From positions 2,822,321-2,886,320 of the forward strand of contig CP031964.1 of assembly GCA_003443635.1 (NCBI GenBank): a stretch of DNA of 64,000 nt, written 5' to 3'. The position numbers and the translations under genes were made by a program. The first letter of the stretch is position 1. Every line of letters starts with the position of its first letter. Shown here piece by piece: positions 27,217 to 35,154 of this stretch. Origin of the DNA: Flavobacteriaceae bacterium (lineage in GTDB: Bacteria > Bacteroidota > Bacteroidia > Flavobacteriales > Flavobacteriaceae). Under the pieces are notes generated by a model, which was not told the DNA's origin, did no database searches, and saw only the letters and a program-made list of their open reading frames with translations.

Positions 27217-27771
27217 ATGAATCGTGTTTTAAAAGGAATCATCTTTTTATTATTAATAGCTGCAGTTGGCATATTTATATATGCATATACTGGTGGTGAT
27301 TTATTCAAAAAGCCTTTAAGTCCAAAAGATACTGTAGAGTTTAAATTAAATGATCTAAACTTAGAAGTATTTTACAATCGCCCTTCTAAAAGAGATCGAG
27401 ATATTTTTGGAGCTTTAGTAGCTTACAATAAAGTATGGCGAACTGGTGCTAATGAAGCAACTACTTTTGAAACTAATAAACCTCTTAAAGTAGGTAATGA
27501 CTCTTTACCAGCTGGTAAATACACGTTGTGGACTATCCCTAATGAAGATAAATGGAAGGTTATTTTTAATACAAAGCAATATCCTTGGGGTGTAGATGAT
27601 GCAATGCGACCATTAAGAGAGCCTGAATTTGATGCCGTAAGTATTGATGTTCCTGTTGAATCTATAAATAATATAGTAGAACAGTTTACAATTGCTTTTG
27701 ATAATTCTACAGATAACTTATCTTTAACAATGGCTTGGGATCAAACCAAAATTACAGTGCCATTAAAATAA
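27217..27771 (+). CDS. DUF2911 family membrane-anchored protein
   Basis: A 184-residue protein with one N-terminal hydrophobic helix (about 6-26) and a DUF2911 domain: LEVFYNRPSKRDRDIFGALV, then VWRTGANEATTFET, LPAGKYTLWTIP and the QYPWGVDD segment, all in family order. The function of DUF2911 is not known; members are common exported proteins in Bacteroidota. Only three bases separate its stop from the TTG start of the MeaB gene, so the two are probably co-transcribed. Confidence 0.88.
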   Translation: MNRVLKGIIFLLLIAAVGIFIYAYTGGDLFKKPLSPKDTVEFKLNDLNLEVFYNRPSKRDRDIFGALVAYNKVWRTGANEATTFETNKPLKVGNDSLPAGKYTLWTIPNEDKWKVIFNTKQYPWGVDDAMRPLREPEFDAVSIDVPVESINNIVEQFTIAFDNSTDNLSLTMAWDQTKITVPLK

Positions 27772-27774
27772 ATT

Positions 27775-28851
27775 TTGCAAAACAACAAAACACATAAAAG
27801 TGCTTTGCACGAACAAGAAGGTGTTTCTCAACCTGAGATTACTGATAAAAATGCGATTTCTAAAATAAAAAGTAATCGAAAAAAGCAACCTAGTGCAGAA
27901 GAATTAACCGCAGGTATTTTTAAAGGTAATATCACATCGCTAAGCCAAGCTATTACTTTAGTAGAAAGCAAAAATTTAAAGCACCTACAAAAAGCCAATA
28001 CTATTATTACGAATTGCTTACCAAAAGCAAATAAATCTATTAGAATAGGAATAACTGGTGTTCCAGGTGTTGGAAAAAGTACTTTTATAGAATCTTTTGG
28101 AAAACATCTTACCAACTTAGGTAAAAAAGTAGCTGTTCTTGCAGTAGACCCAAGTAGTTCTATTACTGGAGGAAGTATTTTAGGTGATAAAACCCGAATG
28201 GAAGATCTAGTAAAAGATAAAAATGCTTTTATACGACCTTCTGCTTCTGGAGATTCTTTAGGTGGTGTTGCCAGAAAAACACGAGAAACCATTATTTTAT
28301 GTGAAGTTGCTGGATTTGATACTATTATTATAGAAACTGTTGGTGTAGGACAAAGTGAAACGGCAGTACACAGTATGGTTGATTTCTTTTTATTATTGAA
28401 GTTAGCCGGTGCTGGAGATGAGCTACAAGGTATTAAACGCGGTATTATAGAAATGGCTGACGCTATTGTTATTAATAAAGCAGATGGCGATAATTTAAAG
28501 CAAGCTAAACTGGCTAAAGTAGAGTTTAACCGTGCACTTCACCTTTATCCTGAAAAAGAATCGTTTTGGACTCCTAAAGTATCGCTTTGCAGTGCTTTAA
28601 ACCATGAAGGTATTGATGAAGTTTGGCAAATGATATTAGGGTATATTTCACTAACACAGGAGAATCATTTTTTTGAGCAAAAACGTAATGATCAAAATAA
28701 ATTTTGGTTACTACAAACTATAGAAGAAAAATTAAAGTCAGATTTCTTTAATCGAGAAGCTATAAAGAAAGAGCTAAAATACCAATTACAATTAATAGAA
28801 AACCATCAAACTACACCTTTTGCTGCGGCAGACGTACTATTAAATTTATAG
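27775..28851 (+). CDS. meaB: Methylmalonyl-CoA mutase-associated GTPase MeaB
   Basis: A 358-residue GTPase of the MeaB/ArgK family, which gates cofactor loading and protects adenosylcobalamin-dependent methylmalonyl-CoA mutase. The P loop is GVPGVGKST (93-101), followed by VAVLAVDPSSSITGGSILGD, the ETVGVGQSE segment, and the guanine-specificity motif NKAD (in VINKADGD). The start is TTG at 27775, as no methionine occurs before residue 140 or so and the N-terminal helix is needed. It is followed with no gap by the GT2 gene. The mutase genes are not in this window. Confidence 0.94.
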   Translation: MQNNKTHKSALHEQEGVSQPEITDKNAISKIKSNRKKQPSAEELTAGIFKGNITSLSQAITLVESKNLKHLQKANTIITNCLPKANKSIRIGITGVPGVGKSTFIESFGKHLTNLGKKVAVLAVDPSSSITGGSILGDKTRMEDLVKDKNAFIRPSASGDSLGGVARKTRETIILCEVAGFDTIIIETVGVGQSETAVHSMVDFFLLLKLAGAGDELQGIKRGIIEMADAIVINKADGDNLKQAKLAKVEFNRALHLYPEKESFWTPKVSLCSALNHEGIDEVWQMILGYISLTQENHFFEQKRNDQNKFWLLQTIEEKLKSDFFNREAIKKELKYQLQLIENHQTTPFAAADVLLNL

Positions 28852-29565
28852 ATGAATTATAAATTAACAATCATTGTTCCTGTTTATAATGAAGAAGATA
28901 ATTTATATCGTGTTGAAAAAGAACTACTCGATTATATAAAAATTGCATTATATCCTACTTGTGTTTTATTTATAAATGATGGTTCTATAGACAGCAGTCA
29001 AGAGTATATTGAAGACATCTGTACTAGAAATACGTCATTCAATTTTATTTCTTTCGAAAATAATAGTGGATTAAGCGCTGCAATGAAAGCTGGTTTTGAT
29101 CATACAAAAACTGAATTAGTAGGTTATATAGATGCTGATCTACAAACTACACCTCAAGATTTTAATCTATTACTAAAACATATTGAAGAATACGATTTAG
29201 TTACTGGAATAAGAACCAATCGAAAAGATTCTCTTATTAAAAATATCTCTTCAAAAATAGCAAACAAAACACGTAGAGTTTTTACTCGTGATGGAATGGA
29301 TGACACTGGATGTCCTTTAAAAATAATTAAAACAGATGTTGCTAAATGCATTCCTATGTTTAAAGGATTACATCGGTTTTTACCAGCAATGGTTTTATTA
29401 CAAAAAGGAAAGGTCACCCAAATTCCTGTACAACATTTTCCAAGAATTGCAGGGAAAACTAAATTTGGTATCTTGAATCGTTTTTTAGGACCTTTAAGTG
29501 ATTGTTTTATCTATTTATGGATGAGAAAAAAATACATTAATTATAATGTAACTAAACAAAATTAA
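28852..29565 (+). CDS. GT2 family glycosyltransferase, polyprenyl-phosphate sugar synthase-like
   Basis: A 237-residue GT-A enzyme resembling dolichyl/undecaprenyl-phosphate mannosyl or glucosyl transferases. It has IIVPVYNEEDNL (7-18), the FINDGSIDSS segment, the DxD-type YIDADLQTTPQD and the GCPLKIIK segment. It lacks the C-terminal membrane domain that many DPM-like enzymes have, and the following gene encodes a membrane protein instead (1-base overlap at 29565). Likely role: transfer of a sugar to a polyprenyl phosphate at the inner face of the membrane. Confidence 0.88.
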   Translation: MNYKLTIIVPVYNEEDNLYRVEKELLDYIKIALYPTCVLFINDGSIDSSQEYIEDICTRNTSFNFISFENNSGLSAAMKAGFDHTKTELVGYIDADLQTTPQDFNLLLKHIEEYDLVTGIRTNRKDSLIKNISSKIANKTRRVFTRDGMDDTGCPLKIIKTDVAKCIPMFKGLHRFLPAMVLLQKGKVTQIPVQHFPRIAGKTKFGILNRFLGPLSDCFIYLWMRKKYINYNVTKQN

Positions 29566-30188
29566 TGAAAGATTGGTTAGTATACTCTATAGGTTTTTTG
29601 GCGCAATTATTATTTTCGTCTAGACTTATCTTACAATGGATTATTTCTGAAAAACAAAAGAAAGTTGTTACTCCTGTACTATACTGGATTTTGAGTTTAA
29701 TAGGTGCTATTTTTCTTTTTGTTTATGGATCATTACGAAATGATTTCGCCATAATGCTAGGGCAAACACTTACTTACTTTATTTACATTAGAAATTTACA
29801 ATTACAAAAGCAATGGAAAAAAATATCAGTAGCTTTTAGATGGTTTCTTATTCTAATTCCTGCTGTTGCTATTATTTATTACCTCAATGATATAAGTAAG
29901 GTGGAATATTTATTTTTTAATGAAACGCTCCCAATATGGCTATTACTCTTGGGGATTGTTTCTCAAATAGTATTTACATTTCGATTTGTTTACCAGTGGA
30001 TGTATTCTGAGAAATACAAAAAATCTACCTTACCTTATGGTTTCTGGTTATTAAGTTTAATAGGTGCTATATTAATTCTAATCTATGGTATTATTAGAAA
30101 AGACATTGTACTTATTGCAGCGAGTGCTTTTGGTAGTTTTATATACGCACGAAACTTAATTCTCTTGAGGGAGAAATCGTTTTCTTAA
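29565..30188 (+). CDS. Double LAB_N (lipid A synthase N-terminal domain) membrane protein
   Basis: A 207-residue membrane protein built of two copies of the LAB_N domain, at about 4-80 and 124-200, exactly 120 residues apart. Matching landmarks are QWIISEKQKK (24-33) and QWMYSEKYKK (144-153), then LSLIGAI, a YG-x-x-R-x-D turn and FIY-x-RNL in both. The catalytic LpxB domain is absent. From memory, LAB_N is related to the PQ-loop/SWEET three-helix bundle, so a two-copy form could be a small transporter or flippase; that is inference. It follows a DPM-like transferase with a one-base overlap and faces a PAP2 gene. Confidence 0.9.
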   Translation: MKDWLVYSIGFLAQLLFSSRLILQWIISEKQKKVVTPVLYWILSLIGAIFLFVYGSLRNDFAIMLGQTLTYFIYIRNLQLQKQWKKISVAFRWFLILIPAVAIIYYLNDISKVEYLFFNETLPIWLLLLGIVSQIVFTFRFVYQWMYSEKYKKSTLPYGFWLLSLIGAILILIYGIIRKDIVLIAASAFGSFIYARNLILLREKSFS

Positions 30189-30734
30189 ATAGATTTGTAG
30201 TTTATAAAAACCTAAACCAGCCATGGCTCCAAAAGCCATTCCGCAGATAATATCCAGAGGGTAATGTACTCCAACATAAATGCGACTATAAGCAACAATT
30301 ACACTCCATATAATTAAAACAAATATTAGTTTTTTATAATAGGGCTTTAGCAACAATCCTCCAAAAACAGCTGCAGCCATAGAGTTAGCTGCATGGCCTG
30401 AAAAGAAACCATATCTACCACATCTTTCTGCAACAAATCTCATTATACTTTGTAATTCTTCTTCCCTACACGGCCTTGGGCGTTTTACTAAAACATATTT
30501 AAATAAATTGGTGATTTGATCTGTAAATGCTATTAACGCTGCAATAACAATAACTAAAAGCAACAACGTTTTTAAGCCAAACTTTTTATAAACCAAAAAA
30601 AGTAATGCTGCATAAAGTGGTATGAATGTTAGTTTATTGGTAATGATTAACCAAAGGTTGTCCCAAGTTTCACTTCCTAAATTATTTAAAAATAAAAATA
30701 GTTCTTTATCGTATTCTAAAAGTTGATCTAACAT
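30156..30734 (-). CDS. PAP2 family membrane phosphatase
   Basis: A 192-residue integral membrane acid phosphatase. The three PAP2 signature blocks are present: LVKRPRP (KxxxxxxRP type), GHAANSMA preceded by FFS (PSGH type), and SRIYVGVHYPLDI (SRxxxxxHxxxD). Five or six membrane helices are expected. Typical substrates are undecaprenyl pyrophosphate or lipid phosphates. Its 3' end overlaps the convergent LAB_N gene by 33 bases. Downstream of a 75-residue gene on the same strand, with a 1-base gap. Confidence 0.92.
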   Translation of the reverse strand: MLDQLLEYDKELFLFLNNLGSETWDNLWLIITNKLTFIPLYAALLFLVYKKFGLKTLLLLVIVIAALIAFTDQITNLFKYVLVKRPRPCREEELQSIMRFVAERCGRYGFFSGHAANSMAAAVFGGLLLKPYYKKLIFVLIIWSVIVAYSRIYVGVHYPLDIICGMAFGAMAGLGFYKLQIYLRKRFLPQEN

Positions 30735-30735
30735 A

Positions 30736-30963
30736 TTAATCGTCGTATCGTGAAACTTCTCTATCGTAAAATGCTGTTGCGTCTGCTATGAGTTGTTCGG
30801 TTTCATTAAATAATTCTTTTTCATCATGTTGATCAAAATCTTCTAACCACTCTACTTCATCATTCTCTAGATTAATAATAAATCTAGGGAAATTTGTATG
30901 AACCACAAAAATAGCATTTGGGAAATCTGTATTGTCACCGAGTATAAATTTTGGAAGCTCCAT
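30736..30963 (-). CDS. Small conserved acidic protein
   Basis: A 75-residue soluble protein, rich in Asp and Glu, beginning MELPKFILGDNTDFPNAIFV and containing FPRFIINLENDEVEWLED. I know no function, but its packed position (7 bases after the MATE gene stop, 1 base before the PAP2 gene start) and its normal codon use argue for a real gene in the MATE-PAP2 unit. Confidence 0.8.
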   Translation of the reverse strand: MELPKFILGDNTDFPNAIFVVHTNFPRFIINLENDEVEWLEDFDQHDEKELFNETEQLIADATAFYDREVSRYDD

Positions 30964-30970
30964 AATACGC

Positions 30971-32347
30971 TTATTTTTTATTTAGCAAAATTAATTTTTT
31001 TGTCAAATAATTAAATCGAATATACAACAAAATTGCCGCAGATGTTAATCCCATTAATAATCCTAGCCAAATACCAAAACTGCCATAAGCTTCTTCTTTT
31101 CCTAAAAAATAACTCACAGGAAAACCAATTAACCAGTATGCTATAAATGTAATTAATGTTGGTATTTTAACATCTTGCAATCCTCTTAAAGCTCCTAAAA
31201 CCGTGACCTGAATACTATCACTTAACTGAAATATTGCTGCAGCAAGCAACAATTTGGCTGCAATTACAATAACTTCAGAAGTATCTAAAAAGTTTTCAGC
31301 ATCATTTAAATCTACATACAATTTAGGAAGATCTTTATGAAATACTAAAAACACAATAGCAAAAACAAAAGCTAATCCTAGTCCTAATAAAAATATTGAA
31401 ATCGCTATACGGCGTAATTCTTTAAATTGTTGCAAGCCTTTTTGGTTTCCTACTCTTATCATTGCAGCCACACTTAATCCCATAGCAACCATAAACGTCA
31501 TTGACGATAAATTAAGTGCAATTTGATTTGCTGCTTGTGGATTTTTACCTAATGTCCCGCTAAGCCATACTGCTACTGTGAAAATCGCAACTTCAAAAAA
31601 CATTTGCATAGCGCTAGGGAGTCCTAAATTGATTATTTTTTTAATCATTTTATTATCTAATACAAATAATTTTATATGTGTTACATATACTTTTGACTTC
31701 TCTTTATTTTTTAACAACCACCATAAAAAGAAGAGCATTATAAAACGAGATACTAAAGTTCCGACGGCAGCTCCAACGATCCCCATTTCTGGAAAACCAA
31801 ATTTTCCAAAAATCAAGAGATAATTTAATACTACATTTATCACATTTGCTAAAATAGTAGCATACATAGGATACTTTGTCATAGACAAGCCATCGCTAAA
31901 CTGCTTAAACGCTTGAAATATAATTAGAGGTACTAATGAAAATGCTACTAAATCTAAATATGGAATTGCGAGTACAACCACTTCTTCTGGTTGTTTCATT
32001 AAATACATTAGTGGTTTAGCAAGAAGTATTAGTCCAAACAAAATTAAACTCAACACTGAGCATAAAAACAAACCATGCTTAAAAGAAGATTTCCCTTTTA
32101 TAAAATTAGTTTCTGAATCTGCCTCTGCTATTAAAGGAGTTATTGCTGTAGAAAAACCAATACCTAAAGACATAGCAATAAACACAAAACTATTCCCTAA
32201 TGATACCGCAGCCAACTCTGCTGATCCCAATTGCCCTACCATAACGTTATCAACAAAACTCACAAAAGTGTGTCCTAACATTCCTAACATTACCGGAGTA
32301 GCTAATTTTAAATTGTATTTAAATTCTTTTGTATAGTTAACTAACAC
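30971..32347 (-). CDS. MATE family multidrug/sodium antiporter
   Basis: A 458-residue membrane protein with twelve expected helices and the MATE layout of two six-helix halves; LATPVMLGMLGHTFVSFVDN (16-35) at the start of the first half and GLPSAMQMFFEVAIFTVAV in the second are typical NorM-like segments. The start is GTG at 32347, with TACCTTTG 24 bases upstream. It is the first gene of a three-gene minus-strand unit with the 75-residue protein and the PAP2 phosphatase. Confidence 0.92.
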   Translation of the reverse strand: MLVNYTKEFKYNLKLATPVMLGMLGHTFVSFVDNVMVGQLGSAELAAVSLGNSFVFIAMSLGIGFSTAITPLIAEADSETNFIKGKSSFKHGLFLCSVLSLILFGLILLAKPLMYLMKQPEEVVVLAIPYLDLVAFSLVPLIIFQAFKQFSDGLSMTKYPMYATILANVINVVLNYLLIFGKFGFPEMGIVGAAVGTLVSRFIMLFFLWWLLKNKEKSKVYVTHIKLFVLDNKMIKKIINLGLPSAMQMFFEVAIFTVAVWLSGTLGKNPQAANQIALNLSSMTFMVAMGLSVAAMIRVGNQKGLQQFKELRRIAISIFLLGLGLAFVFAIVFLVFHKDLPKLYVDLNDAENFLDTSEVIVIAAKLLLAAAIFQLSDSIQVTVLGALRGLQDVKIPTLITFIAYWLIGFPVSYFLGKEEAYGSFGIWLGLLMGLTSAAILLYIRFNYLTKKLILLNKK

Positions 32348-32370
32348 GTAATTTTTAAATATAATAGCGG

Positions 32371-32378
32371 CAAAGGTA
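32371..32378 (-). promoter_or_regulatory. Minus-7 element upstream of the MATE gene
   Basis: TACCTTTG on the minus strand matches TAnnTTTG and lies 23 bases before the GTG start. No TTG upstream at the usual spacing. Confidence 0.5.
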
Positions 32379-32547
32379 ACTTATGAAGTTGAGATTATTA
32401 ATCAGAGATGAAAATTGTTAATAAATCAATTTTAAATACTTCATAACAAACCATTTAAGCTTTATTTTTACTATGAATTAACATTTTTCGATAATTTTAG
32501 TTTTTTAGAGGGATTTTTAAAATTATTTTTCAAAAAAATGTCGCATA

Positions 32548-32582
32548 AAAAAGACGATTCGTAGATGAATCGTCTTTTTTTA
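32548..32582 (-). terminator. Terminator after the DUF5606 gene
   Basis: GACGATTC and GAATCGTC form a hairpin with a short loop, with A and T runs on both sides. It lies 22 bases after the stop of the minus-strand DUF5606 gene. Confidence 0.88.
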
Positions 32583-32603
32583 TTTTATAATAGCATATCT
32601 GCT

Positions 32604-33032
32604 CTATTCTTCCTCATCATTATTTTCATTTTCTACATCTTCATCCAACAAATTAAGTAAATCGTTTTTTTGCAAAAGATTATACCAACGAATCACTTTT
32701 TTAATATCACTTGGATATACTTTGTCTTCATCATAATCTGGTAATACCTCAAAAAAGTATTCTTCTAAAACATCTTTACTACTTTTATGATTTATAGTTG
32801 TTTCTGCTCCATTTTCTTTAGTTCTGATTTTATCAAATACATCTCTAATTGGCACTTCTTCTGTAAGTGTATAAATTGCAATCTCACTTAACACGCTTAC
32901 ATTACTTCTTAAACTTACAGAGATTCGTTTCTTATCTTCTAACCCTTCAGCAATAAAGCCTCCCCTAGTTTGTGTCACTAATTTATATAATCCTGGTTTT
33001 TCTGAAATTGCTATAATAGTATCTAAGCCCAT
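32604..33032 (-). CDS. DUF5606 family protein
   Basis: A 142-residue cytosolic protein conserved in Flavobacteriaceae (DUF5606). The N-terminal DTIIAISEKPGLYKLVTQTR resembles a small beta-barrel, and the C-terminal part has DIKKVIRWYNLLQKNDLLNL before an acidic tail. The function is unknown. It lies 59 bases behind def and is ended by a strong terminator, so the likely unit is ruvX-def-DUF5606. Confidence 0.88.
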   Translation of the reverse strand: MGLDTIIAISEKPGLYKLVTQTRGGFIAEGLEDKKRISVSLRSNVSVLSEIAIYTLTEEVPIRDVFDKIRTKENGAETTINHKSSKDVLEEYFFEVLPDYDEDKVYPSDIKKVIRWYNLLQKNDLLNLLDEDVENENNDEEE

Positions 33033-33091
33033 TGTATTACTAATTATTTTAAAACGGCAAATATCATTGCTTTGAGATTATTCTCAAAATA

Positions 33092-33682
33092 TTATCGTTT
33101 CTTTTTTACATCAGGGAATTTCATTTTATAATCTATATTAATTTTCCCTTTAGATATGTTTAAAAGCTTCCCTTTTATTAGACGTTTTTTAAAATTAGAT
33201 AGTTTATCTGTAAATAAAATACCTTCAATATGATCATATTCGTGTTGAATGACTCTAGCTAATAAGCCATCAAATTCTTTAATATGAGTTTTAAAATTTT
33301 CGTCTTGATATTCAATTTTGATATTTGGTTTCCTAAATACATCTTCACGAACATTAGGGATACTCAAACATCCTTCATTAAACACCCATTCTTCACCACT
33401 CTCTTCTAATATTTTAGCGTTAATAAATGTTTGTTTAAACTCTTTTAGTTTAGCTTGCTCTTCAGGACTAAGTGTATCATCATCTGCAAAAGGCGCTGCA
33501 TCAACCAAAAAAACACGAATTGGTAATCCAATTTGCGGTGCAGCTAACCCTACTCCATAAGCATTGTACATGGTCTCATACATATTTGAAATTAATTCAT
33601 TCAAATTAGGATAATCCGATGTTATATTTTTCCCAACCTTTTTTAGTACTGGGCTACCGTAAGCTGTAATTGGTAAAATCAT
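33092..33682 (-). CDS. def: Peptide deformylase
   Basis: A 196-residue metal-dependent enzyme that removes the formyl group from new proteins. The three active-site motifs are intact: GVGLAAPQIG (about 42-51), EGCLSIP (with the metal-binding Cys, about 103-109) and QHEYDHIEG (with the two metal-binding His, about 145-153). Length and start are normal for the family. The promoter TTG-22-TATTTTTG lies at 33733-33701. Confidence 0.97.
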   Translation of the reverse strand: MILPITAYGSPVLKKVGKNITSDYPNLNELISNMYETMYNAYGVGLAAPQIGLPIRVFLVDAAPFADDDTLSPEEQAKLKEFKQTFINAKILEESGEEWVFNEGCLSIPNVREDVFRKPNIKIEYQDENFKTHIKEFDGLLARVIQHEYDHIEGILFTDKLSNFKKRLIKGKLLNISKGKINIDYKMKFPDVKKKR

Positions 33683-33700
33683 TTCTAAATTTTAAGAGTA

Positions 33701-33733
33701 CAAAAATACAATACTTTAAATGTTTAGTTGCAA
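33701..33733 (-). promoter_or_regulatory. Promoter of def
   Basis: On the minus strand TTG (33733-33731) is followed after 22 bases by TATTTTTG (33708-33701), which ends 18 bases before the def ATG. Confidence 0.6.
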
Positions 33734-33748
33734 AGAAACTGTGAAAAA

Positions 33749-34159
33749 CTATTTATTATATAGATAACTTTGAAGTATTATTACAGCACTAATTTCATCA
33801 ACTAAAGATTTATTTTGTCGTTGTTTTTTTTTAAGTCCACTATCTATCATAGTCTGAAATGCCATTTTAGAAGTAAAACGTTCATCTACACGTTTAATGG
33901 GGATAGCTGGAAATGATTTAGATAATTTTTTTAGAAATGGTTGAATTAATGTTTCACTTTCTGAAACTTCATTATTCATTTGCTTTGGTTCTCCTACTAA
34001 AAACAATTCAACATTTTCCTTACTTATATAATCGTTTAAGAAGGTTAACAATTCTTTAGTAGCAACAGTTGTTAATCCCGAAGCGATAATTTGCAGCTCA
34101 TCTGTTACTGCTATTCCTGTTCGTTTTAATCCATAATCTATTGCTAAAATTCGCGCCAT
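33749..34159 (-). CDS. ruvX: RuvX/YqgF family Holliday junction resolvase-like nuclease
   Basis: A 136-residue RNase H-fold protein. MARILAIDYGLKRTGIAVTD (1-20) carries the first catalytic Asp, and RVDERFTSKMA and SLVDEISAVIILQ carry the later acidic positions. E. coli YqgF is linked to 16S rRNA 5' processing, and other members cut Holliday junctions; both roles are possible. It lies upstream of def on the same strand with a 66-base gap that contains the def promoter. Confidence 0.93.
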   Translation of the reverse strand: MARILAIDYGLKRTGIAVTDELQIIASGLTTVATKELLTFLNDYISKENVELFLVGEPKQMNNEVSESETLIQPFLKKLSKSFPAIPIKRVDERFTSKMAFQTMIDSGLKKKQRQNKSLVDEISAVIILQSYLYNK

Positions 34160-34305
34160 TAATATTTTTTCATTTTTTTAAATTCATTTTAATATATCGG
34201 TGAGACATGATATCCATTTTAATTATACTCATTGGCGTTAATTAAATAATTATAGATATTTCACAAAAATAGTATAATGAAATTAAGTATTTAAAATAGA
34301 GCACT

Positions 34306-34313
34306 TATCTTTG
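34306..34313 (+). promoter_or_regulatory. Minus-7 element upstream of dapD
   Basis: TATCTTTG matches TAnnTTTG and ends 19 bases before the dapD ATG. Confidence 0.6.
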
Positions 34314-34332
34314 CGCAAAAAATTTACTTTTA

Positions 34333-35148
34333 ATGAAAGATTTACAACAAATTATAGAAAATGCTTGGGAGAATAGAGCACTTTTATCAGAAACTGAAGT
34401 TATAGACAGTATACGTAAAGTAATCTCTTTATTAGACACTGGAGATCTAAGAGTAGCTGAACCTACTGCAAATGGTTGGCAAGTTAATGAATGGGTAAAA
34501 AAAGCAGTTGTTTTATATTTCCCTATTCAAAAAATGGAAACTTTAGAAGCTGGTATTTTTGAATATCACGATAAAATTCCTTTAAAAAGAGGTTATGCTG
34601 AAAAAGGAATTCGTGTGGTGCCTAATGCCGTTGCTAGACATGGCGCTTATATCTCAGAAGGTACTATTTTAATGCCAAGTTATGTAAATATTGGTGCTTA
34701 TGTTGATGAAGGTACTATGGTCGATACTTGGGCTACTGTTGGTAGCTGTGCACAAATTGGTAAAAATGTACACTTATCTGGCGGTGTTGGTATAGGTGGC
34801 GTTTTAGAACCTTTACAAGCTGCTCCAGTAATTATAGAAGATGGTGCTTTTATTGGTAGTCGTTGTATTGTTGTTGAAGGCGTAAAAGTTGAAAAAGAAG
34901 CTGTTTTGGGTGCCAATGTTGTATTGACAATGAGCACAAAAATAATTGATGTAACTGGTGATACTCCAGTAGAAATGAAAGGGATAGTTCCTGCACGCTC
35001 TGTAGTAATACCTGGAAGTTATACAAAAGAGTTTTCAGCTGGAAAATATAATGTACCTTGTGCTTTAATTATTGGAAAACGTAAAGAAAGTACCAACAAA
35101 AAAACATCTCTTAATGATGCGTTAAGAGAATACGACGTTGCTGTATAA
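34333..35148 (+). CDS. dapD: 2,3,4,5-tetrahydropyridine-2,6-dicarboxylate N-succinyltransferase
   Basis: A 271-residue trimeric acyltransferase of the succinylase branch of diaminopimelate and lysine synthesis. The left-handed beta helix region shows the hexapeptide pattern (GAYISEGTILMPSYVNIGAY, GTMVDTWATVGSCAQIGKNV, IIEDGAFIGSRCIVVEGVKV). The family-typical start LQQIIENAWENR and the C-terminal VPARSVVIPGSYTK are present. With lysA at 57011 this indicates the succinyl route in this organism. Confidence 0.96.
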   Translation: MKDLQQIIENAWENRALLSETEVIDSIRKVISLLDTGDLRVAEPTANGWQVNEWVKKAVVLYFPIQKMETLEAGIFEYHDKIPLKRGYAEKGIRVVPNAVARHGAYISEGTILMPSYVNIGAYVDEGTMVDTWATVGSCAQIGKNVHLSGGVGIGGVLEPLQAAPVIIEDGAFIGSRCIVVEGVKVEKEAVLGANVVLTMSTKIIDVTGDTPVEMKGIVPARSVVIPGSYTKEFSAGKYNVPCALIIGKRKESTNKKTSLNDALREYDVAV

Positions 35149-35154
35149 ACTATT

